Origin: Protonemura montana
Taxonomy: Eukaryota > Arthropoda > Insecta > Plecoptera > Nemouridae
NCBI GenBank assembly: GCA_947568835.1
Contig: OX387606.1
Coordinates: 16,430,001-16,494,000, forward strand
Reading direction: 5' to 3'
DNA: 64,000 nt
Shown: positions 1 through 11,160 of the stretch, in pieces
How positions within the stretch are numbered: position 1 is the first letter of the stretch
Layout: the number at the start of each line of letters is the position of its first letter
Notes under the pieces: generated by a model
Told to the model about the DNA's origin: nothing
Database searches by the model: none
What the model saw: only the letters and a program-made list of their open reading frames with translations
Made by a program: the position numbers and the translations under genes

Positions 1-1573
1 AATTACGAAACGCATCAGCCTTACAGACAAAAAAATCTGTGCGGCAGTCTCAAAAAGCATGTCCGAAATCAGTCAAAAATGTGTTTACTACTAGAAGCTA
101 TACTTATTTTGCTGAATGGTACCATCAAAAGATGCTATTAGGTATTTAATTTTTCTCCAGTAAGGCCAATCCATATATATGAATTAGTTAGCTGTGAAAA
201 ATTCGTTTTAATGAAGCCAATCAAGACAGCAGCAACATTGAAAAAATCAGACATTAAAGAACTGAAATAAAAGACGTTTTGTTATCAAATTAATGTTATC
301 CCTACAACATTTGATTTTGGATCGTAAAATAAAATATAAAATCGTGCGGTCAAGACATGGAAAGCAGCGTGATTTTTGCCGCGGCTTGCGATTAATTTGT
401 GGATTGGCCTGTCGACTGCCGGCAGAGAGTTTCCTCGTAAAATGGTGGACTGGACTTACTCTTTCTTCGAATCCGGTTGCTTTCTGTGTTAGAGTAGAGT
501 TGGCACGGGGACAATAAAAAGGAAAACAAAAGTATCATCATTAAGTAATTGGCACCAGAAATATGTAGCTGAATATTCTCGAAAATGTCAGCATGTTGGA
601 ACCTTTTCACAAACAGTTGGCAGCGGTGTCTTTAAATAAATAAAAATGTGAACGTAATTCTTGGCTTCGTTTGGTTTTGGGTGAATGGCGTTTGTTTGGT
701 GTTTGGGTGTGGGTTTCAAATGAAATTTTTAAAGACTATGATGGCAAACTGACATGAAATGAAATGTGTGGTTGTGTGCATTTACTAGTTCCCCCAGCTT
801 CTACAAGACATGAATGTTTAATTGCAGTGTTTATTAGCTAAATCACATGATAAACTCTATAATGTAGCAAATGATTGTGTTTTTTTTTTGTTTCATTTCA
901 TCCCGCCTGCTGCTTGTTAACTGAATAAAAAAAGCATTTAAATTTGTATCAGTAATTAATTGGTAAAGTACATTCTCCAGATTTTTCTCTGCAATTTTTT
1001 TCAATTTTCAATGGTCTGAAAATATTGAAAAGAGTTTTCGATTATATCTGTGCAAATAAAATTACAGTCAACTATCAACACACTCACCCTTTTGCCAAAT
1101 TAATCATATAAGCCAATGAAAAACGAGAAAATAATTTCTAAATATTTACTTCAAATCGTAATGAAATAAAGCATTGTCCAACGATAGCTGAAATCTTACT
1201 GTCAGTTTTGCAGCTCATGCCTATTTGCTAACAACGACAAACAAATTTCTGCCATCAAGTTGATCGAAGTGTTAAACCAAATTCTGTCTTCTTGGAGCTT
1301 GTTATTTTAGATGCTTTCAGTGAGTGAAACCTTTCTACTGACATACCCGGTGACTGTAACGTTTTTGTCCCACCATAGCTACGCTCAACTGAGCACTACT
1401 GAATAACTTTGTCCTGGCAGTCAAGGACTACAGTAAATTCCTTGAACAGTCACATCAATGCTACAGGTGTGTACTTACTTCCTGAAATTAGAAAAAAACA
1501 TACATTAGCATCAAGCATTAGCATATTACTGCGCTTTATAGTAGTAATAACAGATTTTTTAAATAATACTTAC
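1..1573 (-). other. Troponin T intronic sequence
   Basis: AT-rich sequence downstream (on the minus strand) of the second troponin T coding exon. It should be intron leading to the main troponin T exons, which would lie before position 1. I see no conserved tropomyosin-binding troponin T exon in it, only two microexon candidates (460-483 and 1479-1481), listed separately. Open frames at 293-610 and 1409-1720 look like chance. Confidence 0.6.
460..483 (-). CDS. Candidate 24-nt troponin T microexon
   Basis: On the minus strand a pyrimidine-rich tract ending in ACACAG at 484-486 is followed by 24 nt and a consensus donor GTAAGT (454-459). The length is a multiple of three. Entered in the phase left by the exon at 1574-1600 it reads VKQPDSKK plus a split codon, a charged stretch that would suit the variable N-terminal region of troponin T. 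Insect troponin T genes are known to use small alternatively spliced 5' exons. No transcript evidence is available, so this could be a chance pair of splice-like sites. Confidence 0.25.
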
Positions 1574-1718
1574 ACTTCAACTTCCTCCTCCTCCTCCTCA
1601 CTGAAAGGAGCAAAACACAAAGTTAGTCATTTGCTTCATATTTCTTCAAAATTAATAGAAATGCATATGAGAAATGATGTTTTTGAACTTACGAGTAGAC
1701 ATCCTCATCGTCAGACAT
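1574..1718 (-). CDS. TnT: Troponin T, N-terminal coding exons (5' end of gene)
   Basis: Troponin T anchors the troponin complex to tropomyosin on muscle thin filaments. Two minus-strand exons are visible. Exon A, 1693-1718, begins ATG and is preceded by CCTGTTTCAG and a 20-nt 5' leader piece. It ends in a GTAAGT donor in phase 2. Exon B, 1574-1600 (27 nt), has a CCTTTCAG acceptor and a GTAAGT donor. Joined they read MSDDEDVYSEEEEEEVEV. A start of MSDD followed by a run of glutamates is characteristic of arthropod troponin T, which has an acidic hypervariable N-terminus assembled from tiny alternatively spliced exons. The remaining exons, including the tropomyosin and troponin I/C binding regions, must lie before position 1. 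The phase agreement and the match to the family start make the call fairly secure although only 18 residues are visible. Confidence 0.82.
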
Positions 1719-1738
1719 GATGGAGCGTTAAGTGTAAG

Positions 1739-3398
1739 CTGAAACAGGAGGTTCAATTTAAACTGAGTAATTATATTGTCGGATAGGTTATTGTCGAATT
1801 AGGCTTCTTTTACCTAACCACAATTGCATCTTTGGTGAGATTAAATACGTTTTTACATAATATTTTGGATAAAGTTTGTAGGGCTCATCAGTTTAATTAT
1901 AACAAAATTTCTAATAATTTAATACTGAGCTTCTTTGTGGTTTGTGAATTGCTGGTTATTTATTATTATATTTAAAACGAGGTTTCAGTATATTTTTGTA
2001 ACATCCCATACAATTTCTCACTTGTACATTGTAAATAAAATTATGTAACAAAAAGTGTGTAGAACAATACAATTATGTGGCCGTTTTGAAATGTTTGGTG
2101 GAATTATATTTCATGTCATCTTTTTTGATGTATGTATGCTCATACCGCTTAATTCATCTAAACTCGTTCAGTTTTTAAATATCCGCCGCGTAACCTGATC
2201 TTAATCTATTTAAACGTTTGCCGTCTGTGCCGAGAGTTACCACAGTTGGCACTGTTTACGGTTAGAAGCCAAACGGATGAGTCAATAGCGTCCCAGGCGT
2301 CCCAGGCGTTGCCACCGCCACCGACGCCGCCGCTGTCGTCGACATCGTTCCAAGACTTAATTTTAACCCAGTTTGACTGAACAAGTCGCGCCCGAGGCTC
2401 GTATCAGTATCAGGGAGCGGGCTCGCTAGCGCACATGCGCCCCGAATTGGGCGCCAGCTTGCCCACTATCAATTTATTTGGCATTTTATAGTTACAGATT
2501 TACGGTGTCGGCTATTTGTAACACCTCTGTGCCATTCTTGGTCTATTATTATAAATATTTATGATTTGAAGAATGATTTGAAATTTGGAATAGGTTCCGG
2601 TAAAGTTATGATGGAAAATACAACTTTTACCACCTCCACAAGGCCACATTCGGCAGCTTATTTCGCTACACAACTTTTTTACAACAAAGGGGATGCTTTT
2701 TTTTCGAGATTTTGAGCCTGCCAATGTGTGAACACGATAGAAATTTCTTTCCATGGGAAGCGGGGTGTCGAAGAATGAGCCCGAAATGCCCATGGACGTG
2801 ATGTGCCACGCCGAAGAAATAAGTTTCCTATCTTGGTCGTGAACCAGAGTTTTTCTGAAGACTGTCCTCTTAAAGCACCCCTAGCGACACCCCTCTGCTA
2901 TAAAATGTTTTCTGTAAACTACTTTCGGCACTCGCTCGGGTTTGTGGAGATTTTTAATCGCATCTAAAAGCATTGGTCGAAATTCACTTGGTAGAAATTG
3001 GAACAATGATTGGTTCACTTGTGCCAAACAACGTCAAAAAGCCTTGCTGACGCAAGAATCTAGAAGCATTTATTCGAAAATAGACGCCACTCTCGCACCG
3101 CCCTAAACGGGTCTTGAACGCCCCCCTTTTAGGTATTGCTAAACTTTTCTGCTGAAATATTTTTAATAATCACTTATAGATCACTGTTGTATTGTCGTTT
3201 AACGACTCGTTAAAAAAAAATACACACTTCAATGTACTACCACAAAACCTCTTACAAAAAACCGCACTTATTTTTCGTCGCGCTGTATTTTCTCACGTGT
3301 GAACAAAATTTCACGCCAAACCACTCCTAAAACATCGTCGATAACATGATAATAAACACAGTTTCCGTCAAAACTTGATTATAACTTCGATAACTTAC
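1739..3398 (-). other. Probable first intron of troponin T
   Basis: Noncoding interval between the acceptor of the first coding exon (AG at 1739-1740) and a good donor (GTAAGT, 3393-3398) of a likely noncoding exon 1. It is AT-rich except for a GC-rich island at about 2260-2470. First introns of arthropod muscle genes often carry enhancers, but I cannot name specific sites here. The open frame at 2512-2793 resembles no family I know. Confidence 0.45.
2260..2490 (-). promoter_or_regulatory. GC-rich island with minus-strand TATA box
   Basis: About 200 bp of clearly GC-rich sequence in AT-rich surroundings, with a short direct repeat (GTCCCAGGC twice near 2291-2308) and CCGCC-type triplets. On its upstream side, for the minus strand, is TATAAAA (2484-2490), placing a possible start site near 2455. 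It could be an alternative internal troponin T promoter. I see no convincing donor that would join such an exon to 1738, so this is tentative. Confidence 0.3.
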
Positions 3399-3515
3399 AC
3401 CGAGTCTCCAAGAACAAGTGGTGTTCGATTAGGAGCACCGTTCTACAGCTGGAATGTGGAGTCCGCGAACGCTCAAGCGGCTCTGGACGCGTTCCTACGG
3501 CCAAACCAGTGCCAC
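3399..3515 (-). other. Putative noncoding exon 1 of troponin T
   Basis: A strong minus-strand donor (GTAAGTTAT at 3390-3398) ends a moderately GC-rich stretch. A TATA-like CTATTTTTATC lies at 3541-3551 on the same strand, about 30 nt before the inferred start near 3515. The first coding exon at 1693-1738 begins with a spliced 5' leader, so an upstream noncoding exon is required, and this is the best candidate. The start position is inferred, not seen. Confidence 0.4.
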
Positions 3516-3540
3516 TCCTCTAGCTAACCCGAACCCGCGG

Positions 3541-3551
3541 GATAAAAATAG
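3541..3551 (-). promoter_or_regulatory. TATA-like / MEF2-like box of troponin T
   Basis: Minus strand CTATTTTTATC in GC-rich flanks. It resembles a weak TATA box and is one base off the MEF2 consensus YTAWWWWTAR, the site through which many muscle genes are activated. A CCAAT-type motif lies just upstream at about 3560. The role is inferred from spacing to the putative exon 1. Confidence 0.35.
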
Positions 3552-4154
3552 CGGGCCGGGCCAATAACTAAAATGGTACTTTTGCACCTTACCTCCCTCG
3601 CCCGCGTTACGTCAACATCGTCCCAGTGGCTATCACAAAGCGATATCCCGCCCAAACATTCGACAACTATCGTGAAGGTGGGGGTGTCCACGATCAACCA
3701 GACGAGGGCGTCAAACTACGCGATCAAGTCCAAAATAATACACATTTGATGGCATACATTTTGCTGAATTCAATCTATTATCGTAGCCTATGTACTACAC
3801 CCACTACATAAACGTCTTTCTGAAATATGTCCCACGTCCAAATATCAAGATACATTAGTTGGGTACCACTCCTGTCTCCCGTAATAACTAGATGTATTCC
3901 CCGTGTCCGGTCGTGGAGGCAAAATACGTTCCAGGTGGTAAAAATCTGCTCGGTAAGCATTCAGATGAAATGTTATTAAATACCGTGCCGGAAAGAGGTG
4001 GGTGATGCTGTTACGTCGCCTGGTGCGTGGGGCTGGAGAGTGCGTGGGTGAGGAAAAGCGATATATAATGCTAGTCCTGGCGCCTCTTCGGAAACAAGAC
4101 CAGACCGGCACTTCCACTGGCGGCAATGTGCTGCCGCTGTTGTTGCTAGCTATT

Positions 4155-4160
4155 TATAAA
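4155..4160 (+). promoter_or_regulatory. TATA box of small secreted-protein gene
   Basis: TATAAA within CTATTTATAAAGG, 52 nt before the ATG at 4212. Expected transcription start is about 4185, giving a short leader of some 27 nt. The longer string CTATTTATAA (4150-4159) also fits the MEF2 consensus in both directions, so the troponin T gene running the other way might share it. Confidence 0.55.
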
Positions 4161-4211
4161 GGCCAGTGTCACAGATTTTTTGAGAGTCTTGACCAAGGGC
4201 AATAGACAGCC

Positions 4212-6106
4212 ATGAAGTTATTCGGGCTTGCGATTTCGATAGGTAGGTACCCACATTTTCAGACGCGTGCTTCTCAATTTCTTTAATTTCTTCAATTTCT
4301 CAATTTCAATTTCTTCTCCATTCTTTGAGTGATTGGGTACGAACATGGAAAGAACAAAAAAGTTTCCACTAATGCATTACCACTAACGCACTTGTTCATG
4401 GATTTTTCATTTCTCTTGAGTGTAACCACAAACGGAGTATCTATCTGATATTCTAGTTTTCGGTAAGGGATCATTTGAAATGACTGCTGAGACAGGATAC
4501 TAATTATTTCTTGATTTAGCTCCCAGTTCGTGCCAAAATGCACCGTGACCTAATAATGATTGAATACCTTAAATGTGCCAATGGGCAATGACCATTTTAT
4601 CTCCAAACTGATCTCCCCTGAATGTTGGCACCTGATTGAAAATGACTAATCTCTTTTCCAAGTTCCGACGTCAAACCGAACAATGTCAAGCGCCATTTGT
4701 GTGCACTTATTCAGTTGTGACATATCTTAAAATAGGTAATTCCGCCACTGAAACATGTACTTGGCCGAGAGTGGTGCCAGGAGTCGAAACTCATGATTCG
4801 TTCGTAAACAATCTGAAGTTCTTAACATGTATTATGCGATGGGTTTGCGCCCAGCCGGTTGATATATGAAGTCCGGACGTGAAAATCTCACGGAGATAAA
4901 TTTATGGAGAAATTAATACGTCTTCATAGAGCGTTACTTCAAGCTCCTTGTCTTGGAAGTTGAGCGGATATTTTGGTGAACGAGAGCGGTAATTGCTGAG
5001 ATATATAAGTAGGTATATTACTAAGTTACTCTCCACGCTGAAAACCACGAGATAGTACATGCATCCAAAAGGAGGAGAGCAATACCACAGCCCTGCGTAG
5101 TATTGTAGCGCAGAAAGAGTTTACAATATTCATAACATCATGTATTTTCAAAGAGCATCGTATTACAGCACCATCATTTTCCTCTTCATATGTTTACTCT
5201 TTTTAACATCTACCAAACGATGTGATACAGTATATTTATCTACCCTCAGCTCAATCGCTGTTGAGAGGTCACCAAGTATTGTAATTTGAAAATAAAAAAT
5301 AATCCGTCTAGCTTAAGACGAGTTTCCGAGCGAAATGACACCGTGTATTTGGCGAGAAACCGTCCACCTCGTTGCAAGATATCTCCACCGATCTCCACAA
5401 TTTCCCAACTTTTACATAGCATCTCAACTTTTTGACAATTTCACCAGACCTTTGTAGCTAGACGAGTACTGCTCGTATCGCATTGTGTACGTTTATTTAA
5501 CTCCCATTGAATGGTAGTACCGCAGGATTTTGATTGGACTCTGTCTTTAGAATTTCCTTGAGATGATCGCCCCGACTCCTTAGCCTCCACTAGCTAAATA
5601 TAGTGGTAACTCCCAGCGCTGTGCAGCTATTTGCATCGCGATAGGAGAACGCACCACTAGGCCATCTCTCACGTCCCCGAGTTGCTAGCTAGCCACGACG
5701 GTACAAGCCAAACTATGACAGTTAGCAATTATTTGAAAACAACAGTTTTTACCAAGTATTAAGCAATAGCGTACCTAGAGGATGGGGGTTCGATGTACAA
5801 TCACTGAAAGAATAAGAGTGGTTATATGTTTTAGACGCCGAAATGTGACGACGCCATCGCGAGCCATAAAAGGCGACGCCTCAGAAACAGGAGAAGCTCT
5901 AAAGTTATTCTCGTTTACCCCCGTTTTATTATGTGCCAGCAAAGACGTCGGCGCGCGATACAGACTGTTTCAAAAACATGTTCAGCGCCGGCTTACAGGA
6001 CGTCAAAGGAATTGTGGATCACATCAGACCAAGACCAGACAAGATTGCACCGCATTGCAAACAATCCAACAATCCTTTCATCTCGTACCTACATCGATTG
6101 AACTGA
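4212..6106 (+). CDS. Small secreted protein, two exons, unknown family
   Basis: I do not recognise this protein. Exon 1, 4212-4242, reads MKLFGLAISI and ends in donor GTAGGT in phase 1. Exon 2, 5940-6106, has acceptor GTGCCAG after a pyrimidine-rich tract and is in matching phase. The joined product is 65 residues: a short hydrophobic N-terminus (LFGLAISIA) with likely cleavage around residue 15, then a polar mature part with two cysteines about 28 residues apart, ending SYLHRLN and a stop. A TATA box, short leader and tiny first exon carrying the start of a signal peptide are typical of arthropod cuticle, peptide-hormone and other secreted-protein genes. The 1.7-kb intron could hide another phase-1 exon. 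Plus-strand AATAAA at 6366-6371 could end the transcript. The gene is divergent from troponin T and convergent with ArfGAP. The hydrophobic core is short for a signal peptide, which lowers confidence. Confidence 0.48.
4243..5939 (+). other. Intron of small secreted-protein gene
   Basis: Bounded by GTAGGT and GTGCCAG. No conserved coding signal was recognised. The open frames at 4292-4543 and 4636-4869 look like chance. Confidence 0.45.
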
Positions 6107-6670
6107 ACTGTTTTGAAGTGGAACTTGGAGCTGCTAGGTGACAGGCGTGCAATGTCAGTTGATTTCCCTGAAGTGGATCGATGTTGCCAAAACTCTATTA
6201 GGGATGTAATTAATGAACACACCTCTTGTACTTGATTAGAACTCATTTTATTAATTTGGCAAAAATTAACTTTCAAGAGATATGCAAGAACCAAGCCCAC
6301 TTGTACATTCATACATTCCCAAGAGGATTCTTTAACTTTTTAATACACATGTCATTTTTATATTTAATAAACTAATAATTAATAATATAATGATAAAGAA
6401 TACAGATCAAACCAGTATGGCTCTAAAACTCTGGAAAAAAATCTAGAACTATAGAACTTTATTTTAGAATGATGATTTCTGAGCTGTGCCATGGAATGTA
6501 CAGACATCTTATTCTCGAACAAAGTGTAACAAAAAAATGCAGAAAATATAATAAAAGAAAAGAATAAAGGCACACTTGCCTGTCCATAATCAGAGGGACA
6601 TGGTCAAGATCCCAAGTATTCGTTTAGATTTTAGAATAACATTTCCTATAAAAAGAGAGTCCTTCCAATT
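6107..6670. other. Convergent 3' ends
   Basis: The plus-strand small gene stops at 6106 and the minus-strand ArfGAP gene stops at 6671, so their 3' UTRs share this 560-bp stretch. A plus-strand AATAAA lies at 6366-6371. Minus-strand AATAAA signals (TTTATT on the plus strand) lie at 6458-6463 and 6247-6252. No other gene is seen. Confidence 0.5.
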
Positions 6671-9600
6671 TCAATATCCGTATCGATCTTGTATCGAAGA
6701 CATGACCCCATTGGCTAATGAGCTGAGCTTGCCGGCAACTTTGGTCACCCCCTGGCGTACACTCTCCTTGACATCGTCGAGGTCGGGGGTGTTCATGTTC
6801 ATGCCACCCCCACCGCCCCCGGATGGACTGGAAACACCGTTGTTGAAGTAGTCTGCAGATGAAATGCTGTTCGATCCTTCGAACCGCGATAAGTTCGCTT
6901 TCCGCTCCCACTGCCGGAATAAAACAATGCTATCTATGAATATCATGTTACATCATCCAAGGTAATACCATTGTTTAATGACTGTAACTGTGAAGCAATT
7001 CAATTAACGTTGATTTATGTAAGTAATTCTCTACTCAGAACAGAAAGTGGTAAGCATGCAAGTACAGGAAGTAGGAAGTGAGACAAGGTATATGTACTTC
7101 TAGCACCGATTGTTATAGACCTAGCCATAGGCTAGAATAATAATAAATCAGCTGATATGCCTCTGGGTGACAGACACCCAACACCTGTTCTTATCACTGT
7201 TATCACATGTCTTCCTTCAAAGAAGCACAGCTAAAGAAGAAAAGGGGAAAGAAATACCAATTCTAGCAGCGTTTTCCTGGCCTTGCTGTTGAAGCTAGAA
7301 AGCTAGTAATCAAGAACTTATGTTGCAAACATAACATTTTGTTTGAACATTTTTTTTTTTTTTTATTTTAAACTCCACTTACCAGAATTAAATCTCAAAA
7401 TATGCAATTTTTGAACTAAGTTCAGAACAAAAAAATAACCATATTTTTGAAGGAGGAGCATTTTAATTAAATCTTATTATTATCGCAACCGAAGCACAAG
7501 TACACGTACAGCTATCTTGAGTACAAGAATTTTTTGAGATTATTGTCCAAAAGATTATCGTCCAGCATAAAATAGAGCTTTGTTTTCCTGCTGGCTTAAA
7601 GTGTCAACTAATAACACCAAATCAACAAAAAACCAACATTTTAATTCATAACGTGGAAAGATACCCAAAAAAGTTCGACAAGAAAAAAGAAAAAAACACT
7701 CCAAGTTGGGTTAAAAAACTGGATTTCTAACAACCCAGACCCTAACGACCCAAGCACCTGACGCGCTGTTAAAATGAACAATCGCACACCATGGATGCTT
7801 TTAAGAGTGAGAGCAGTATAAAAATCAAGGGAAAATGTGAATTGGAAAAAATGCTCGTGCTGGAGATGACATTGGAGCATTTTGCATCCCTAACCATTCC
7901 TATCTGTAAATCCAAATACTACTTTGTTTCATTGAGCTGAGCACTTACCGTGTTGGCGCTGGAATCCCCAAAGAACTGATCGCTGGAGATGGCCTTGGCA
8001 CCTCCAAACTTGGTCTGAGCTTCATTGTTTAGCGCGACATTAGAGGAGGCGCTTGATTGAGGGGGCTCCCGCCGTGGGGTAGGCCGTTCCTTCTCCACTT
8101 TCTTCTCTTCCTCCCACCCCCAGCCGCCCCCTGCCGATGGCTTGGAGGTCTCCTCACCCCAACCCCCAGACGCAGCCTTTGCACCAAAACTCGTGTTGTG
8201 ACGGTCCCGACTTGTGGTACCATCACCGAACAACATCGTCTGCAATGCAAGAAGTAGGTAGAAGTAAGCCGATGGTAATATCGATGAGTTTGAGAAGCAT
8301 TGGTGACAATCTTTTGGTCATATAAAGTCAGTGAAGCCTAAAGCCACTCAAGGCTGGTCAGCGTGGATTATTTACGGTGGGTGATTTTGAAATCACATGT
8401 CAAATGTTTAGAGACCAAGGATAGCTGACCTGTAGGATTAAACCTGGGACAACCCCACCAAATACAAGGCAGACCTTTTTTAACCATAAACTTGCTATCA
8501 ACAGTTTCTTGCTATCCACTAGTGGTCACCATCATGCATGACCTTGGCAGATCTCTATACCTTATCCTGTACTTAAGAGGCAGTTAGAACAAGTATTAAT
8601 TACATTGGTTAACATACCTCCAAGACCTTGTCGCGAGACATACTCATTCCTGGTGAAATGAACACGAAATCCTCAAAGAAACCTTCGGTAGCCTCGTGAC
8701 GATCAAATGAAGAAGCCTTCGGTTGATTGGAAGAGCCTTCTTGTTCGATTGTTTTCATGTCGCTAAGTGCTGAGTGGCTTACACCTCTGCAACACAAAAC
8801 CACATCAGGAACTATTTTATAGATGTTCCAGAGAAAATGGTAAATTAATTAACTGTAACAATTCTCACCCCCGAGCTCCAAATCCCATTCCCAGTCTTTC
8901 AATCTGCTTTGCTTTCTTTGGATCTATTTGCTTCATTTTTTCCTCCTCTTTTTTCTGTTGAATGCCAAGATCTTGATATGCCAGCCTCATTGAAGCCATC
9001 TGCTTCTCTTCTTCCTCTGCCGTTCGCGATGCAACCAGCTTAGCCTCTTCGGCCGCTACCACTTTCAAGTGATCGGCCATGGCTGCTTGCTGCTCGATCT
9101 CAGCAAAGTTTGCTGTTACTTTGGTGGCACCAAATCCGCCTTTTTTAGTTCCCAGACCCATCTGTGAGAAAAAGTTAATAATTAGGATGTGAAATTGTCA
9201 ATTGGTCAAGCTAAAACTTTCTGAAAGATTTTTCGTAATGAAACGTTATTTTTTTTTGTTAGATGTGTGGAGTGTCTACAATTTTCAATGTTAGTGCGCT
9301 GTATAAAAAAGGAAATTTTTGTACCACTTCACATTTCACAAATGCATATTTAAATTTAAATAAAACAACCAACTACTACTGTTGAAATGGCAAACAGCTC
9401 AACATTTACTAGCATAAGTACAATTTTGGTATAGACATTCCTTGAAGAAAAGTAATTGTTTCATTGGAATTTATGCAGGTTTACATTTAGGTACTACTTC
9501 ACCTACTGATTGGCCATGCCAGCCTCATAGCCTAATTTCTATTTACAAACATTTCTCACCCCCGTTTTCTTTGCAGGAGGTTTGCGTCCACCGATAGTTG

Positions 9601-10810
9601 GCTTTCGCTCTTGCGAAGCCTCACCACCGGCCCAACTGATGGCAGAGTCTACAGTAGGCTGACCGCGATTCAGAGCAGCTACAGTCGGGGTTTCCCTGCT
9701 TGAACCAAGGCTTGCCTCGACTGGTTCAGGGTGGTTTAACATTGAATCAAAGCTGACATGGTCCTCGAAAAAGTCCACTTCTTTTGTGTCAACTTGAACG
9801 GGTTCGGGAGCTGATTCGATATGAAGCTGAAAATATATTTTACAGTTAATTATAAATCCAAATTAATTTTTAAGTGTATATTAGTTACTGTTTATCAAAA
9901 TGCATTCATTGCCTCAACAACATAACATACCAGTTAAAGCATAGTTAGGTATTGTTAACAAAAACATGCAGTATGCTGGAGGTTTAGACAAAACTGTCCA
10001 TACAAGCTGCATTAGTGTAAAAATCAAGGAAACAGTGCACACCAGAGCAAACATTGGCTCACCAATGGTGTCATTTGAGTAGTGGAAAGTAACATGGCAT
10101 CAGATCTTGACGGAAGTTGTAACTGCAGTGATGAGATTAGAAGTGGGAAGAAAGTAAATAACACCAAAATGTTGTCATTTAAAGTCAAAAAAATGTCGAC
10201 GGCTTAAGCATACCTTAGTTCCGTGTATTTTCATAGCTTGCATGGCCAATTGTGACAACTTTTCTCTGTAGAGATTAGCTGCCCGAGAATTATATTTTTG
10301 TTGAGCATCGGTGGTCGTACAGTGATGTTGGTGGAAAAAGGTTCTCTGTTGAGAAAAAGGGAGTTTGAGTCATCGATAAATGTAGGTTATTGTGGTTGCA
10401 TCACAATCACATGGCAATCGAAGCCCAGTAATTTTCTCACCGCATTTGCATTTCCTCCGAGTTGCATCTGCCGCAGTTGAAGCCATGTCCAATTTGTGTC
10501 TAGCTGGGTTGATCTAACAAATGTCAAATGCACTCCAAGACTTCTGTGCACAGCCGAACAGTCAATGCATATGAACACCCCATATGTGACAGTTGCCCAA
10601 GTAGGATTTTTAGAGTTGCAGTCAAAGCAGACCTAGAAAAAAATATAATAAATCACCTCAAGTGACTGATAGAGAATAAATTATTGTTACATCTAAGAGG
10701 CGAATTTTAGTTTTGCGCCTAGAAAAATAACGTACCTTATTGGCTGGCAATGATCGCAATCTGTTGAAAACTACTTGTAAATCATCTTTACTAGGAAGTT
10801 GGTCTGCCAT
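6671..10810 (-). CDS. ArfGAP3: ADP-ribosylation factor GTPase-activating protein 2/3
   Basis: Stimulates GTP hydrolysis on Arf1 and so controls COPI coat cycling at the Golgi. Eight exons join in phase to 552 codons plus stop: 10736-10810, 10441-10632, 10214-10345, 9560-9826, 8869-9161, 8618-8786, 7949-8239 and 6671-6910. All introns are GT-AG. The ArfGAP zinc finger is Cys27-x2-Cys30-x16-Cys47-x2-Cys50, followed by the arginine-finger motif HRSLG (Arg55). After the catalytic domain comes a charged coiled-coil-like stretch ([17 protein letters not shown]) and then two ISS-type motifs, [10 protein letters not shown] and SISSADYF, which mark the ArfGAP2/3 subgroup rather than ArfGAP1. The C-terminus keeps a probable amphipathic region ending DRYGY. 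Length is close to vertebrate ArfGAP2/3 (about 520). The start codon is the first in-frame ATG and gives [13 protein letters not shown] Gly- and Trp-rich low-complexity stretch in exon 7 is lineage variable. I cannot separate the 2 and 3 paralogues, which are vertebrate-specific. Confidence 0.95.
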
Positions 10811-11160
10811 TTTTCTCCCTTGTGAGTTGTCAATGTACAGCTGGCTTCCTTTAGTTCTTAAATGTTTCGAACACGTGGTTCTGTGTCAGAGCGCGCCGAT
10901 CGCCGATCTTAGGTTTCTGAGCGTACATTTGCAGATGCAATTCTATATTGTAACTAATTTTGGCTCTCATCTTTTATATCCATGCCAGAGAACCAAAGAA
11001 ACATCAAAATAAAATATATCGTGAATTTTTTTCAGAGGCACTTCATTTTCTCTGAAATTTGGCTGGAAAGTCAAAACTCTTCTCTTGAATAATCAACCAA
11101 AATATTTCCCGCCTTCTTCCGTATCAATAGTTGCTTGGCACCCCTGTTTTCGCATCTATC
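10811..11160. promoter_or_regulatory. Bidirectional promoter interval ArfGAP / CEP97
   Basis: The start codons of ArfGAP (minus, 10810) and CEP97 (plus, 11161) are 350 bp apart in divergent orientation, so both promoters and leaders must share this stretch or overlap. No clear TATA box is seen in either direction, as expected for housekeeping promoters. Confidence 0.6.

Noticed and set aside
1409-1720. Plus-strand 103-codon open frame with a poly-serine run
   Set aside because: It is the antisense shadow of the Glu-rich troponin T exon on the minus strand.
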